A DNA stretch of 64,000 nucleotides from COE1 sp045579665 (lineage in GTDB: Bacteria > Bacillota > Clostridia > Lachnospirales > Lachnospiraceae), in NCBI GenBank assembly GCA_045579665.1, contig JAZNMO010000127.1, positions 11,765 through 75,764 on the forward strand. Reading direction: 5' to 3'. Below the pieces are notes generated by a model, which saw only the letters and a program-made list of their open reading frames with translations, was not told the origin of the DNA and searched no databases. A program made the position numbers and the translations under genes. This document shows, piece by piece, positions 53,870 to 62,183 of this stretch (positions are counted from its first letter, which is position 1; each line of letters begins with the position of its first letter).

Positions 53870-55924
53870 ATGAAAAAGTATATATTGAACTTTAAAAGAA
53901 TAGCTTTAAGCCTGCTTGCTATGGTACTGGTAATGAGTAGTGCTCTTACAGTACAGGCAGAGGATGCGCCTTATAAGACGTATACCTTTGATGGCTATGG
54001 CTATATCATGCAGACTCAGACAGCTTATCTTCCTTATGAGACAATCGCTAAGTTTGATGAGGAAGCATTAAGTGGTCCTAGTGATATGTGTATTACTGAT
54101 AATGGATTGATTTATGTTGCTGATACAGGTAACAGTCGAGTTGTTATCGGTGATTTAGAGGGTAATCTTGTTAAGATTATCGGTGAAGGTGTTTTGCAGA
54201 CACCAAAGGGTGTATTTGTAACAAAGAATGGTCACATTTATGTTGCAGATAGAGATGCCAAGAGTATTTTTGAATTTGATGAGAATGGTGAGGTGCTCAA
54301 TCAGTATGGTAAACCAGCCAGCCCTTTGTATGGTGATGCATTAGAGTTCCTTCCAATCAAAATTGTTGTAAATGAAGCAGGCATTATGTATGTTGTCTGC
54401 GAGTCAAATACAAACGGTATTGTAGAGATTTCACCAAATGAGGGTGGAACCTTCCTTGGATACTTTGGTACAAACCAGGCAGAGCGTTCGCTTCAGACAA
54501 TTATTTATAGAGCAATTGCTTCTGATGCACAGAGAGCAAAGATGGTATCTAATATCCCATCTACTCCTGATAACCTTTGTATTGATGAGAATGGTCTTAT
54601 CTACACGGTTACTCGTGGTGAAGAGTATGACACTCTGAAGAGATTGAATATCGCAGGTAAGAACATGATTGAGCCGGATACCTATGATGACATTCCGGCA
54701 GCAGTTGCAGCAGGTAACCATGATAATGTATTTATGGTATCGCAGCAGGGATATGTATATGAGTTTAACAATGAAGGTGAGATTTTATATGTATTCGGTG
54801 GTGCAGATGATGGTACACAGCGAGTTGGTCTTTGTACAGTAGTTAGCGCAATTGGCGTAGATACATCGGATAAGATTTATATTCTGGATCAGGATAAGGC
54901 ACAGATTCAGATTTTTGAGCCGACAGAGTTTACCGACCTTCTTCATGAGGCATTAAATCTCTATGCAACAGGACGTTACACAGAGAGTAAGGCTCCATTG
55001 GAAGAGGTTCTTAAGATGAACAGTATGTTTGACTATGCAAATATGGCTATGGGTAGAGCATATTTCCAAGAAGAGAACTATGAGATGGCGCAGTATTATG
55101 CGAAGCTTGCAAAGGATTATGAAGGATATTCAGATGCTTCTTGGGAGATTCGTAATCTTGCGTTAAAGAAGGTTATCGTTCCTTTTATCTGGTGTGTAGT
55201 AGCTCTTTGGGTTCTTTCTAAGCTGATTAAGACTTGGGATAAGAAAAAGAACATTTTACAGCCTGTACGTGATGCTAAGGCAAAGCTTGGTTCTGTTGAT
55301 TTCCTTGCAAAGCTAAAATACGCATGGTACTTTATGAAGCATCCGTTTGAAGGTACATATGGAATTGCAAGAGAAGGAAAGGCATCTATCAGAGTTGCAA
55401 ACTTCCTTGTAGCAGTATTTGCAATTGAGTTCATTATTAATAAGTATTTGAGTGGTTTCCTTTGGAAAAATGTACGTGAAGGAAGATATGAGCTGTTCTC
55501 TGATATTGCAACAATCGTGATTGTTTTGGTTGCCGTAACAGGATGTAGCTACCTTGTATCTACAATCAATGATGGTGAAGGTACAATTAAGAAGTTATAT
55601 TGTTCATTTGTTTATTCATTGACACCGTATATCACATTTATTCCGGTAGTGTTCCTCTTCTCTCATATTGTAACGATTAACGAGGAGTTCTTAATTACGT
55701 TTACATATCTCTTAATCTACGCATGGTGCGCAGTGTTGTTTGTGCTTGCCGTGAAGGAGATTAACTACTATACAATGAAAGAGACCTTTAAGGTTCTTGC
55801 GTTAACAGTGTTTACGATTTTAATCCTTGCCCTTTTGATTTTCATTATTTATGTACTTTGGGCACAGGTAATTGAGTTTATTATTGCCATTGGCGGAGAG
55901 GTGGTGTATCGCATTGGCAACTAA
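53870..55924 (+). CDS. Beta-propeller / TPR / Yip1-like membrane protein
   Basis: A 684-residue protein that I cannot assign to a named function. After a signal peptide (cleavage near VQA), residues 40-350 contain NHL-type repeats of a beta-propeller (MCITDNGLIYVADTGNSRVV, then PKGVFVTKNGHIYVADRDAK). Residues about 365-435 form TPR-like helices (ALNLYATGRYTESKAPLEEV, then AMGRAYFQEENYEMAQYYAK). The C-terminal ~230 residues have about six membrane segments like Yip1-family proteins. The propeller should face outside. Its position between the permease pair and a DUF5696-like gene suggests a surface role in the same glycan system. Confidence 0.8.
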   Translation: MKKYILNFKRIALSLLAMVLVMSSALTVQAEDAPYKTYTFDGYGYIMQTQTAYLPYETIAKFDEEALSGPSDMCITDNGLIYVADTGNSRVVIGDLEGNLVKIIGEGVLQTPKGVFVTKNGHIYVADRDAKSIFEFDENGEVLNQYGKPASPLYGDALEFLPIKIVVNEAGIMYVVCESNTNGIVEISPNEGGTFLGYFGTNQAERSLQTIIYRAIASDAQRAKMVSNIPSTPDNLCIDENGLIYTVTRGEEYDTLKRLNIAGKNMIEPDTYDDIPAAVAAGNHDNVFMVSQQGYVYEFNNEGEILYVFGGADDGTQRVGLCTVVSAIGVDTSDKIYILDQDKAQIQIFEPTEFTDLLHEALNLYATGRYTESKAPLEEVLKMNSMFDYANMAMGRAYFQEENYEMAQYYAKLAKDYEGYSDASWEIRNLALKKVIVPFIWCVVALWVLSKLIKTWDKKKNILQPVRDAKAKLGSVDFLAKLKYAWYFMKHPFEGTYGIAREGKASIRVANFLVAVFAIEFIINKYLSGFLWKNVREGRYELFSDIATIVIVLVAVTGCSYLVSTINDGEGTIKKLYCSFVYSLTPYITFIPVVFLFSHIVTINEEFLITFTYLLIYAWCAVLFVLAVKEINYYTMKETFKVLALTVFTILILALLIFIIYVLWAQVIEFIIAIGGEVVYRIGN

Positions 55925-58106
55925 AGGATTGACATTGAAAAGAATGATGTGTGTGCTTTTGGCTGTGCTTATGTGTATCACTTGCCTGCCAGGCACTAAG
56001 CTTACAGCTTCTGCGGCTGCGAATATTCCTTCTGAGTATGCTGAGATAGCAGAAAGCGATAGCTATAGATTATATTTATATGAACCGACTATGTCTATTA
56101 TTCTGGAGAATAAGACAAATGGTAAGGTGTTATATTCTACTCTGATGGCAGATGATGATGATGGTATCAATAACAAAACATGGACAGCATACATGCAGTC
56201 AGGTGTTGTTTTAACAGCGATTAAGGGAGCAAATGATACCTATCAGGTAGATTTGGTAAGTTCACCAAATGAGATGAGTTATCAGTATACAGATAATGGC
56301 TTTAGAGCAAGCATCGAATTTAAGGAGTATGACTTTGGATTAGATGTTGAAGTGGCTTTAGAGGGAGATGAACTGGTAGTTCGCGTTCCGGAAGAGTCTA
56401 TCTTTGAGAATGGTTCAGCGTATATCGGTACTGTAAGCCTGTTCCCTATGATGGGATATAGCTACCTTGATGCTAAGGAAGGTTATATGTTTATACCGGA
56501 TGGAAACGGTGCATTGATTTATCTTGACGACAAGGATGGACGTTATTCAAGTGGTTTCTCACAGGTAATTTACGGTTCAGACGCAGGATTTACAGATTCT
56601 ACAACACAGGTGTTGTTGTGGGAGAGATATGATACTGTAGTTGACCCTGAAAAGGTGCTTGCGCCTGTATTTGGAATGATGCACACAGAGGATCAGATTG
56701 GTTATCTTGCCATTGTTGAGGATGGAAATCAAAGAGCCAGTATTGAAGCGCATCCAAATGGAGTAATGGTTAATTACAATCGTTGCTTTGCAAAGTTTAC
56801 GATTCGTAAGATTTATGTTCAGCCTCTGAATAATTCTAACTCAGGTACTGTGACACAGGCTGAACAGGATAGAACACATAGTGATTTACAGGTTAGATAC
56901 GTCTTATTAACGGATGAGGCTGCTGATTATTCAGGTATGGCAGTGGCTTACCGTGAGTACTTACAGGCGAATGGTATGCTTGAGGCAGCAGATACAGAGT
57001 ATAAGACTCGTGTAGATTTCCTGGGTACAGATAGAGAAGAGTTTATGGTATTCAAGAGAGCTGTTACCATGACAACTACAGAGCAGATGGATGAGATGTT
57101 TGCTGACCTTCAGAGTAATGGTGTAGACAGTTTGCTTTCTGTATACAAGGGATGGCAGGCAGGTGGTTTGTATGATGTTCCGATTACAAAGTACAAGGCT
57201 GACGGTGAGATTGGTGGTACTTCGGCGGTAACAGAGTTAATTACAGACTGGGCTGAGAAGAATTATGATGTATATCTTTATAACGAAGCTTTACTTTCTA
57301 ATCCTGAGGAGAACAATACAACCTTCAACGCGGTAAAGAAGGTAAATAAGAGAAAGCTTGAGATTACATCACGTGATAACGTATATCAGACCTTTAATTA
57401 TGTATTGCCATTTAAGACGGACACAATCTTAGATAAGTTTGTGAAGTCATATACAGATAAGGATGTTAAGAATCTTGCACTTGCAGGTATTACTCATAAT
57501 ATTTTCTCTTACAGCTACAGTGGTAAGTTCTACACAAGATTTGATTGTGCGAATACCTATGAGAATATTATTGCTGATGTAGCTGATAAGACAAACTTGA
57601 TTCTTGAGGAGCCTTTTGCATTCCTTTGGAAGGATGCGCAGGCATTCTTGGATATGCCGCTTGGTTCTTCTGCTTATATGTATGAAGATGAAGAGATTCC
57701 GTTCATGTCAATGGTATTAAAGGGAAGCATCCCAATGTACTCTGATTATGTGAATTTCCAGGCGAATAAGAATGAGTTTAAATTACAGATGATAGAGGCG
57801 GGTGTATATCCTTCGTTCTATTTGACATATGCTGATTCTGCTGATTTGATTTATACAAAGTCCTCAGACCTTTATAGTACAAAGTATGATACTTATAGAG
57901 ATACGGTAATTGCATATGACGCTGAGTTCAAGGAGATTGCAGATGCTACAGAAGGTGCATTTATTCTCCGTCACGATAAGGTAGCAACAGGTGTGAACAA
58001 GATTACATACGATAATGGAGTTGTAATTTATGTAAACTATACGGATAAGGCAGTATCGGTTGAAGGTGTTACTGTTGATGCTTTATCTGCAAAGGTGGTG
58101 AAGTAA
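55914..58106 (+). CDS. Secreted DUF5696-like protein of unknown function
   Basis: A 730-residue exported protein resembling DUF5696 family members, which commonly sit beside sugar ABC importers in Firmicutes. The likely start is TTG 55914, nine bases after GGAGAGGTGG; it overlaps the end of the propeller gene by 11 bp. The signal peptide runs to about TASAA. The central and C-terminal regions (ADYSGMAVAYREYLQANGML, then TEQMDEMFADLQSNGVDSLL) suggest a barrel-like, glycosidase-related fold, but no catalytic pair can be assigned with confidence. The next permease gene overlaps its stop by 1 bp. Confidence 0.75.
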   Translation: MATKGLTLKRMMCVLLAVLMCITCLPGTKLTASAAANIPSEYAEIAESDSYRLYLYEPTMSIILENKTNGKVLYSTLMADDDDGINNKTWTAYMQSGVVLTAIKGANDTYQVDLVSSPNEMSYQYTDNGFRASIEFKEYDFGLDVEVALEGDELVVRVPEESIFENGSAYIGTVSLFPMMGYSYLDAKEGYMFIPDGNGALIYLDDKDGRYSSGFSQVIYGSDAGFTDSTTQVLLWERYDTVVDPEKVLAPVFGMMHTEDQIGYLAIVEDGNQRASIEAHPNGVMVNYNRCFAKFTIRKIYVQPLNNSNSGTVTQAEQDRTHSDLQVRYVLLTDEAADYSGMAVAYREYLQANGMLEAADTEYKTRVDFLGTDREEFMVFKRAVTMTTTEQMDEMFADLQSNGVDSLLSVYKGWQAGGLYDVPITKYKADGEIGGTSAVTELITDWAEKNYDVYLYNEALLSNPEENNTTFNAVKKVNKRKLEITSRDNVYQTFNYVLPFKTDTILDKFVKSYTDKDVKNLALAGITHNIFSYSYSGKFYTRFDCANTYENIIADVADKTNLILEEPFAFLWKDAQAFLDMPLGSSAYMYEDEEIPFMSMVLKGSIPMYSDYVNFQANKNEFKLQMIEAGVYPSFYLTYADSADLIYTKSSDLYSTKYDTYRDTVIAYDAEFKEIADATEGAFILRHDKVATGVNKITYDNGVVIYVNYTDKAVSVEGVTVDALSAKVVK

Positions 58107-59176
58107 TGAGTAAAGAAAGCAGAATGGCTAAAAAGCTTGAAAAAAAGAATAAAGCAAAGATTAAGCCGGGACGTCTTGCGAAGCGAGAAGCAATTACAGG
58201 TTTGCTTTTTGTTACGCCATGGATGATTGGTTGTGCAGTATTTCTCATTTACACCATGGGAAATTCGTTCTGGTATGCATTAAATAATATCAGAATCACA
58301 CCGAAAGGATATAAGTTTACTTTCCTTGGAACCGGTAACTTTACACAGATTTTATTCTCTGATCCTGATTTTCCGATTCAGATTGTGGAATATATAACCT
58401 CGACGTTGCTGTCGGTACCGATTGTTGTAGTATTTGCTTTGATTATAGCGATGCTGTTAAATGGTAAGATTAAGTTTAAAGGACTCTTTAGATTGATTTT
58501 CTTCCTTCCAGTTATCGTAGTAAGTGGACCTGTTATGGGTATGTTATCAGAACAGGGGGCAGCGACTATTTCTACGATTGATACGCAGACAATTGTAGAT
58601 GCAATCTCGACATTTTTACCAAAGGGAATGGCAAATGCGATTTCGGAATTATTCCAGAGTATGATTATGATTCTTTGGTATTCAGGTGTGCAGATTTTGA
58701 TTTTCTTATCTGCATTACAGAAGATTGACCGTTCTATGTATGAGGCTGCACAGATTGATGGTGGTTCAGGCTGGGAGTGTTTCTGGAAGATTACGCTTCC
58801 TACCATTAAGCCTATGATTTTGATTAACGTTGTTTATACAGTTGTATTTATTTCAAGCAACGACCAGAATAGCATTATTGGATTAATTCAGAATGCAATG
58901 TTCTCTGGAACAAAGGAAAAGGGATATGGCTATGCATCAGCGATGGCGTGGATTTATTCCCTTGTGGTGTTGTTGATTGTTGGACTCTTCGCATTGGTTC
59001 TTATGGCGCGTAAGGATATATATGAGCGTCAGGTAAAGAAGGCTAAGAAAGCTATGAAGAAGGAAGCAAGAATGGAGAGAAAGGTAGAAAGGAGGTCAGC
59101 AAGAAATGCCAAGAAGATTGAAAAAGCAAGAACAAAACGCAAATACTCAACCTACGACGGCTCAGGCGACTACTAA
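58106..59176 (+). CDS. Sugar ABC transporter permease, MalF type, with basic C-terminal tail
   Basis: Membrane subunit of 356 residues. It has a basic N-terminus, about six membrane segments, and the EAA loop SMYEAAQIDGGSGWECFWKI, then TLPTIKPM. After the last membrane segment comes a ~50-residue tail very rich in Lys and Arg (KKAKKAMKKEARMERKVERR and on). The tail is long for the family, and its last 71 bases are shared with the next gene in another frame. Confidence 0.92.
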   Translation: MSKESRMAKKLEKKNKAKIKPGRLAKREAITGLLFVTPWMIGCAVFLIYTMGNSFWYALNNIRITPKGYKFTFLGTGNFTQILFSDPDFPIQIVEYITSTLLSVPIVVVFALIIAMLLNGKIKFKGLFRLIFFLPVIVVSGPVMGMLSEQGAATISTIDTQTIVDAISTFLPKGMANAISELFQSMIMILWYSGVQILIFLSALQKIDRSMYEAAQIDGGSGWECFWKITLPTIKPMILINVVYTVVFISSNDQNSIIGLIQNAMFSGTKEKGYGYASAMAWIYSLVVLLIVGLFALVLMARKDIYERQVKKAKKAMKKEARMERKVERRSARNAKKIEKARTKRKYSTYDGSGDY

Positions 59177-60140
59177 AGCCGCTTTCAGACCTCATAAGCT
59201 GACAGAGACAGATAAGGATAAGATTCAGAGATTCTTATTTGGTTCTAAGGAGCAGGAAGGCTTTTTAAAACAGCTGGTAGTTTATGCCCTTCTGATTTGT
59301 ATTGGCTTTATCTACCTGTATCCGATTTTGTATATGCTTAGTAGTTCGTTGATGAATCTTGATGATTTGTTAGATTCATCTATTAACTGGATTCCTAGTA
59401 CTTTGAATTTTGCGAACTACGCACAGGCAGGAAGAAGTATGGACTTCTGGAAATCATTGGTGATGAGTATTATCATTGCTGGTGTACCTACTGTTTTGAA
59501 TGTGTTATCATGTTCGGTAGTAGGCTATGGATTGGCAAGATTTGAGTTCCCTGGTAAGAAGGCTATCCTTGGATTGATTATTTTCTCGTTTATTCTTCCA
59601 AGTCAGGTAACTATGATTCCTACATATGTTCTTTATAATAATATTGGTATTCTAGGAAGTCTTAAGGCATTTATCCTGCCGTCTCTTCTGGCACAGGGTA
59701 TTAATGCACCGATTTTTATACTGATATTCTTCCAGTTCTTCCGTCAGGTACCAAAGGTATTGATTGAAGCAGCACAGATTGACGGTGCGGGATATTTTAA
59801 GTCATTTGTGAGAATTTCTCTTCCATCAGCAGCACCAGCGATTTTGACAGTATTCCTGTTCTCCTTCGTATGGTACTGGAATGAGTCATATCTGACACAG
59901 ATGTATGTATCAGGTATTATGACTGACTCAGGATGGACTTCATTGGTTATTCAGCTTGATAAGTTTGCAAGCAACTATTCGCAGTATGCACAGACAGCAC
60001 AGAGTGGAGCTACAAACTTGAATGAATCTATCAGTATGGCTGGTACGATGTTAAGTATTCTGCCGGTATTGATTATGTACTTTGTACTGCAGAGATATTT
60101 CGTAGAGAGTATTGACCGTGCAGGTATTACAGGTGAGTAA
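59106..60140 (+). CDS. Sugar ABC transporter permease, MalG type
   Basis: Partner subunit of 344 residues. The ATG at 59106 is ten bases after AAAGGAGG, so the 71-bp overlap with the previous gene is real. The first ~50 residues are Gln/Thr/Lys-rich (NANTQPTTAQATTKAAFRPH) and cytoplasmic. Then come six membrane segments and the EAA loop VLIEAAQIDGAGYFKSFVRI. The C-terminus ends in YFVESIDRAGITGE, typical of MalG-type permeases. Confidence 0.92.
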   Translation: MPRRLKKQEQNANTQPTTAQATTKAAFRPHKLTETDKDKIQRFLFGSKEQEGFLKQLVVYALLICIGFIYLYPILYMLSSSLMNLDDLLDSSINWIPSTLNFANYAQAGRSMDFWKSLVMSIIIAGVPTVLNVLSCSVVGYGLARFEFPGKKAILGLIIFSFILPSQVTMIPTYVLYNNIGILGSLKAFILPSLLAQGINAPIFILIFFQFFRQVPKVLIEAAQIDGAGYFKSFVRISLPSAAPAILTVFLFSFVWYWNESYLTQMYVSGIMTDSGWTSLVIQLDKFASNYSQYAQTAQSGATNLNESISMAGTMLSILPVLIMYFVLQRYFVESIDRAGITGE

Positions 60141-60202
60141 ATGAGTTAAAATGCGTGCAATTTTGTAAAGCATGATAAAATAAAAATGTTGCAAAGATGG
60201 AT

Positions 60203-60241
60203 AAGATGCCGAAAAAGTAAACAATTTCGGCATCTTATTTT
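60203..60241 (+). terminator. Terminator after the permease operon
   Basis: AAGATGCCGAAA and TTTCGGCATCTT are perfect arms followed by TATTTTA. The following ~180 bp hold a TTTTAACTAAAA-containing imperfect hairpin and a TATAAA box (60327-60332), but no gene. Confidence 0.82.
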
Positions 60242-60420
60242 AGTTAGGTTTTCATAAAGTTTTAGTTTTAACTAAAAAACTTTAACTTTTTTTACAAAAA
60301 CTATATCTTTTTGTGAAATATTATGGTATAAACTAAACATAAGCATTTTTCAACTGCGTAACGGGTTTTCGTAAGCATTGCAATACGAATAAGCAGTTGT
60401 GATGATAAGGAGGAAAAACA

Positions 60421-62013
60421 ATGAAAAAGAAACTATTGGCATTATTACTGTCTACAGTAATGGTAGCAGGTTTGGTTGGTTGCGGTGGTACAGATGATTC
60501 ATCATCTACGTCATCTACATCATCCTCTTCTACAGATGATAAGCAAACAGCATCTGAGAAGGCAACAGAGAAGGAGATTAACGGATATACATATACTCTG
60601 GCAACAGATTTGACAGATGAGAATATCGAGTTAACATACTTCCACTTTGACCAGGATGAGACAGTGCAGTATCTTGCAGACAGATTCATGGAGTTATATC
60701 CAAATATCAAGGTTAATGTTAAGTATGAGAACGTTGCTACATACAACGATACATTGTTAGCTCTTATTGCAAACGGAGACAGTCCTGACGCAATTATGTA
60801 CTCAGATTGTGACTTTGCTTTAAGTAATATGTTATTAGCAGATATTTCAGAGTACTGGAAGGCAGACCCTGAGACAGCTAATCTTGCGGATACAATTGCT
60901 TCAGCAAAGATTGGTACATATATGACAAACGCACAGTTTGCAGTTCCTGTTAAGTTCTTCCCAGGTGTTATGTTCATTGACAGAAATGTATTAGAGACAT
61001 TGAACGTAGATGTTCCGGGACAGGATTGGACATGGCCAGAGATGATTCAGTTAATCAAGGATTGTACAGTTCTTGATTCACCTGATGGAATGGCTTACTA
61101 CGGATTAGGTGTTTACAACAGACTTGACTCTTACTATGGTATTGCAGCAAGCCAGGAGATTATCGGTGAGTTTGGTTTCAACGGTACAGAGTTTGACCTT
61201 GGTGTATGGGCTGTAGGTGAGCAGGAGTTCTCTGATCTTAAGCTTGGTGGATATGTTGCACCTGCTGTAGAGACACAGGAGATGGAAGACTGGGCTGGTG
61301 ACTGGGAAGCTTGGTTTGGTGCTACAGGACATGTTGCATTATTCTCAGAGGCGTTCTGGACATATCAGGGTACATGGGCTACAGAAGCTTTCGATCAGTA
61401 TGACTTAGATATCATTCCTTACGTTGTACCTGCAGTAAGCGAGGCAGATGCTTCCGCAGACCATCATTCAATCGCTACTATTGACTTCGGTGGTGTAACA
61501 ACAGGATGTGAGTATCCTCGTGAAGCATACGAGCTCTTAAAGTTCATGAGCTTTGGTAAGGATGGATGGATGACAAGAATTGAGATGTACAATGATGAGA
61601 CTCTTACAAACGCTTCAGGTCTTGCATTAAAGTATGATGTAATGCCAGCTCCTATCACAAAGGATGAGGAAGTTTGGGATGCTTACATTGCAATGTATAC
61701 AAAGGGTATGGATGAAGAGCATGTAGCTCACTGGGAGAATTATTTCGCAAGCTGTATGCAGCCAATTCCATTCGGATGGACATCTATCGCAGGTTATTGG
61801 AACTACTGTGATGAGTATTTCAACAGCATTGGTATTCATGATTTGGTAGATAAGGGTACAGCTAAGGCTGCTGACTATGCATTAGAGGCTACTGAGAAGG
61901 CTAACCTTTATCATGCACAGGCAATGCTTGATTACTTTGGTACATCAGGATATGATATCTTGACTGATGAAGAAGTAGCATTATACGAGCAGATGGTTGC
62001 AGATAATTCATAA
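60421..62013 (+). CDS. ABC transporter sugar-binding lipoprotein
   Basis: A 530-residue surface lipoprotein with lipobox LVGC (Cys near residue 21) and a Ser/Thr-rich spacer to about residue 42. The binding domain shows ENIELTYFHFDQDETVQYLA, DRFMELYPNIKVNVKYEN, NGDSPDAIMYSD and the C-terminal EAYELLKFMSFGKDGWMTR. It is separated from the permeases by a terminator, which allows its own, probably higher, expression. The narrow codon choice agrees with that. Confidence 0.92.
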   Translation: MKKKLLALLLSTVMVAGLVGCGGTDDSSSTSSTSSSSTDDKQTASEKATEKEINGYTYTLATDLTDENIELTYFHFDQDETVQYLADRFMELYPNIKVNVKYENVATYNDTLLALIANGDSPDAIMYSDCDFALSNMLLADISEYWKADPETANLADTIASAKIGTYMTNAQFAVPVKFFPGVMFIDRNVLETLNVDVPGQDWTWPEMIQLIKDCTVLDSPDGMAYYGLGVYNRLDSYYGIAASQEIIGEFGFNGTEFDLGVWAVGEQEFSDLKLGGYVAPAVETQEMEDWAGDWEAWFGATGHVALFSEAFWTYQGTWATEAFDQYDLDIIPYVVPAVSEADASADHHSIATIDFGGVTTGCEYPREAYELLKFMSFGKDGWMTRIEMYNDETLTNASGLALKYDVMPAPITKDEEVWDAYIAMYTKGMDEEHVAHWENYFASCMQPIPFGWTSIAGYWNYCDEYFNSIGIHDLVDKGTAKAADYALEATEKANLYHAQAMLDYFGTSGYDILTDEEVALYEQMVADNS

Positions 62014-62120
62014 TAGAGTTATAATGTTTTAGTATACAATTGAATATTAAGTTGTTATTATCAGACAAATAATAGGTGTTACAGCTATGGATAAACCATA
62101 GAATATTGAAAACTATATAA

Positions 62121-62162
62121 GTAATACGCAGGATGTCGCATCGGGTATTACGTGGCATCCTG
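62121..62162 (+). promoter_or_regulatory. Interleaved inverted repeats in the LamG-protein leader
   Basis: GTAATAC (62121), CAGGATG (62129), GTATTAC (62145) and CATCCTG (62156) occur in the order a, b, a', b'. The two helices cannot form as simple nested hairpins; they would make a pseudoknot or compete. This lies just upstream of the AAGGAGG site. Confidence 0.45.
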
Positions 62163-62183
62163 TGATATATAAGGAGGAAAAAC

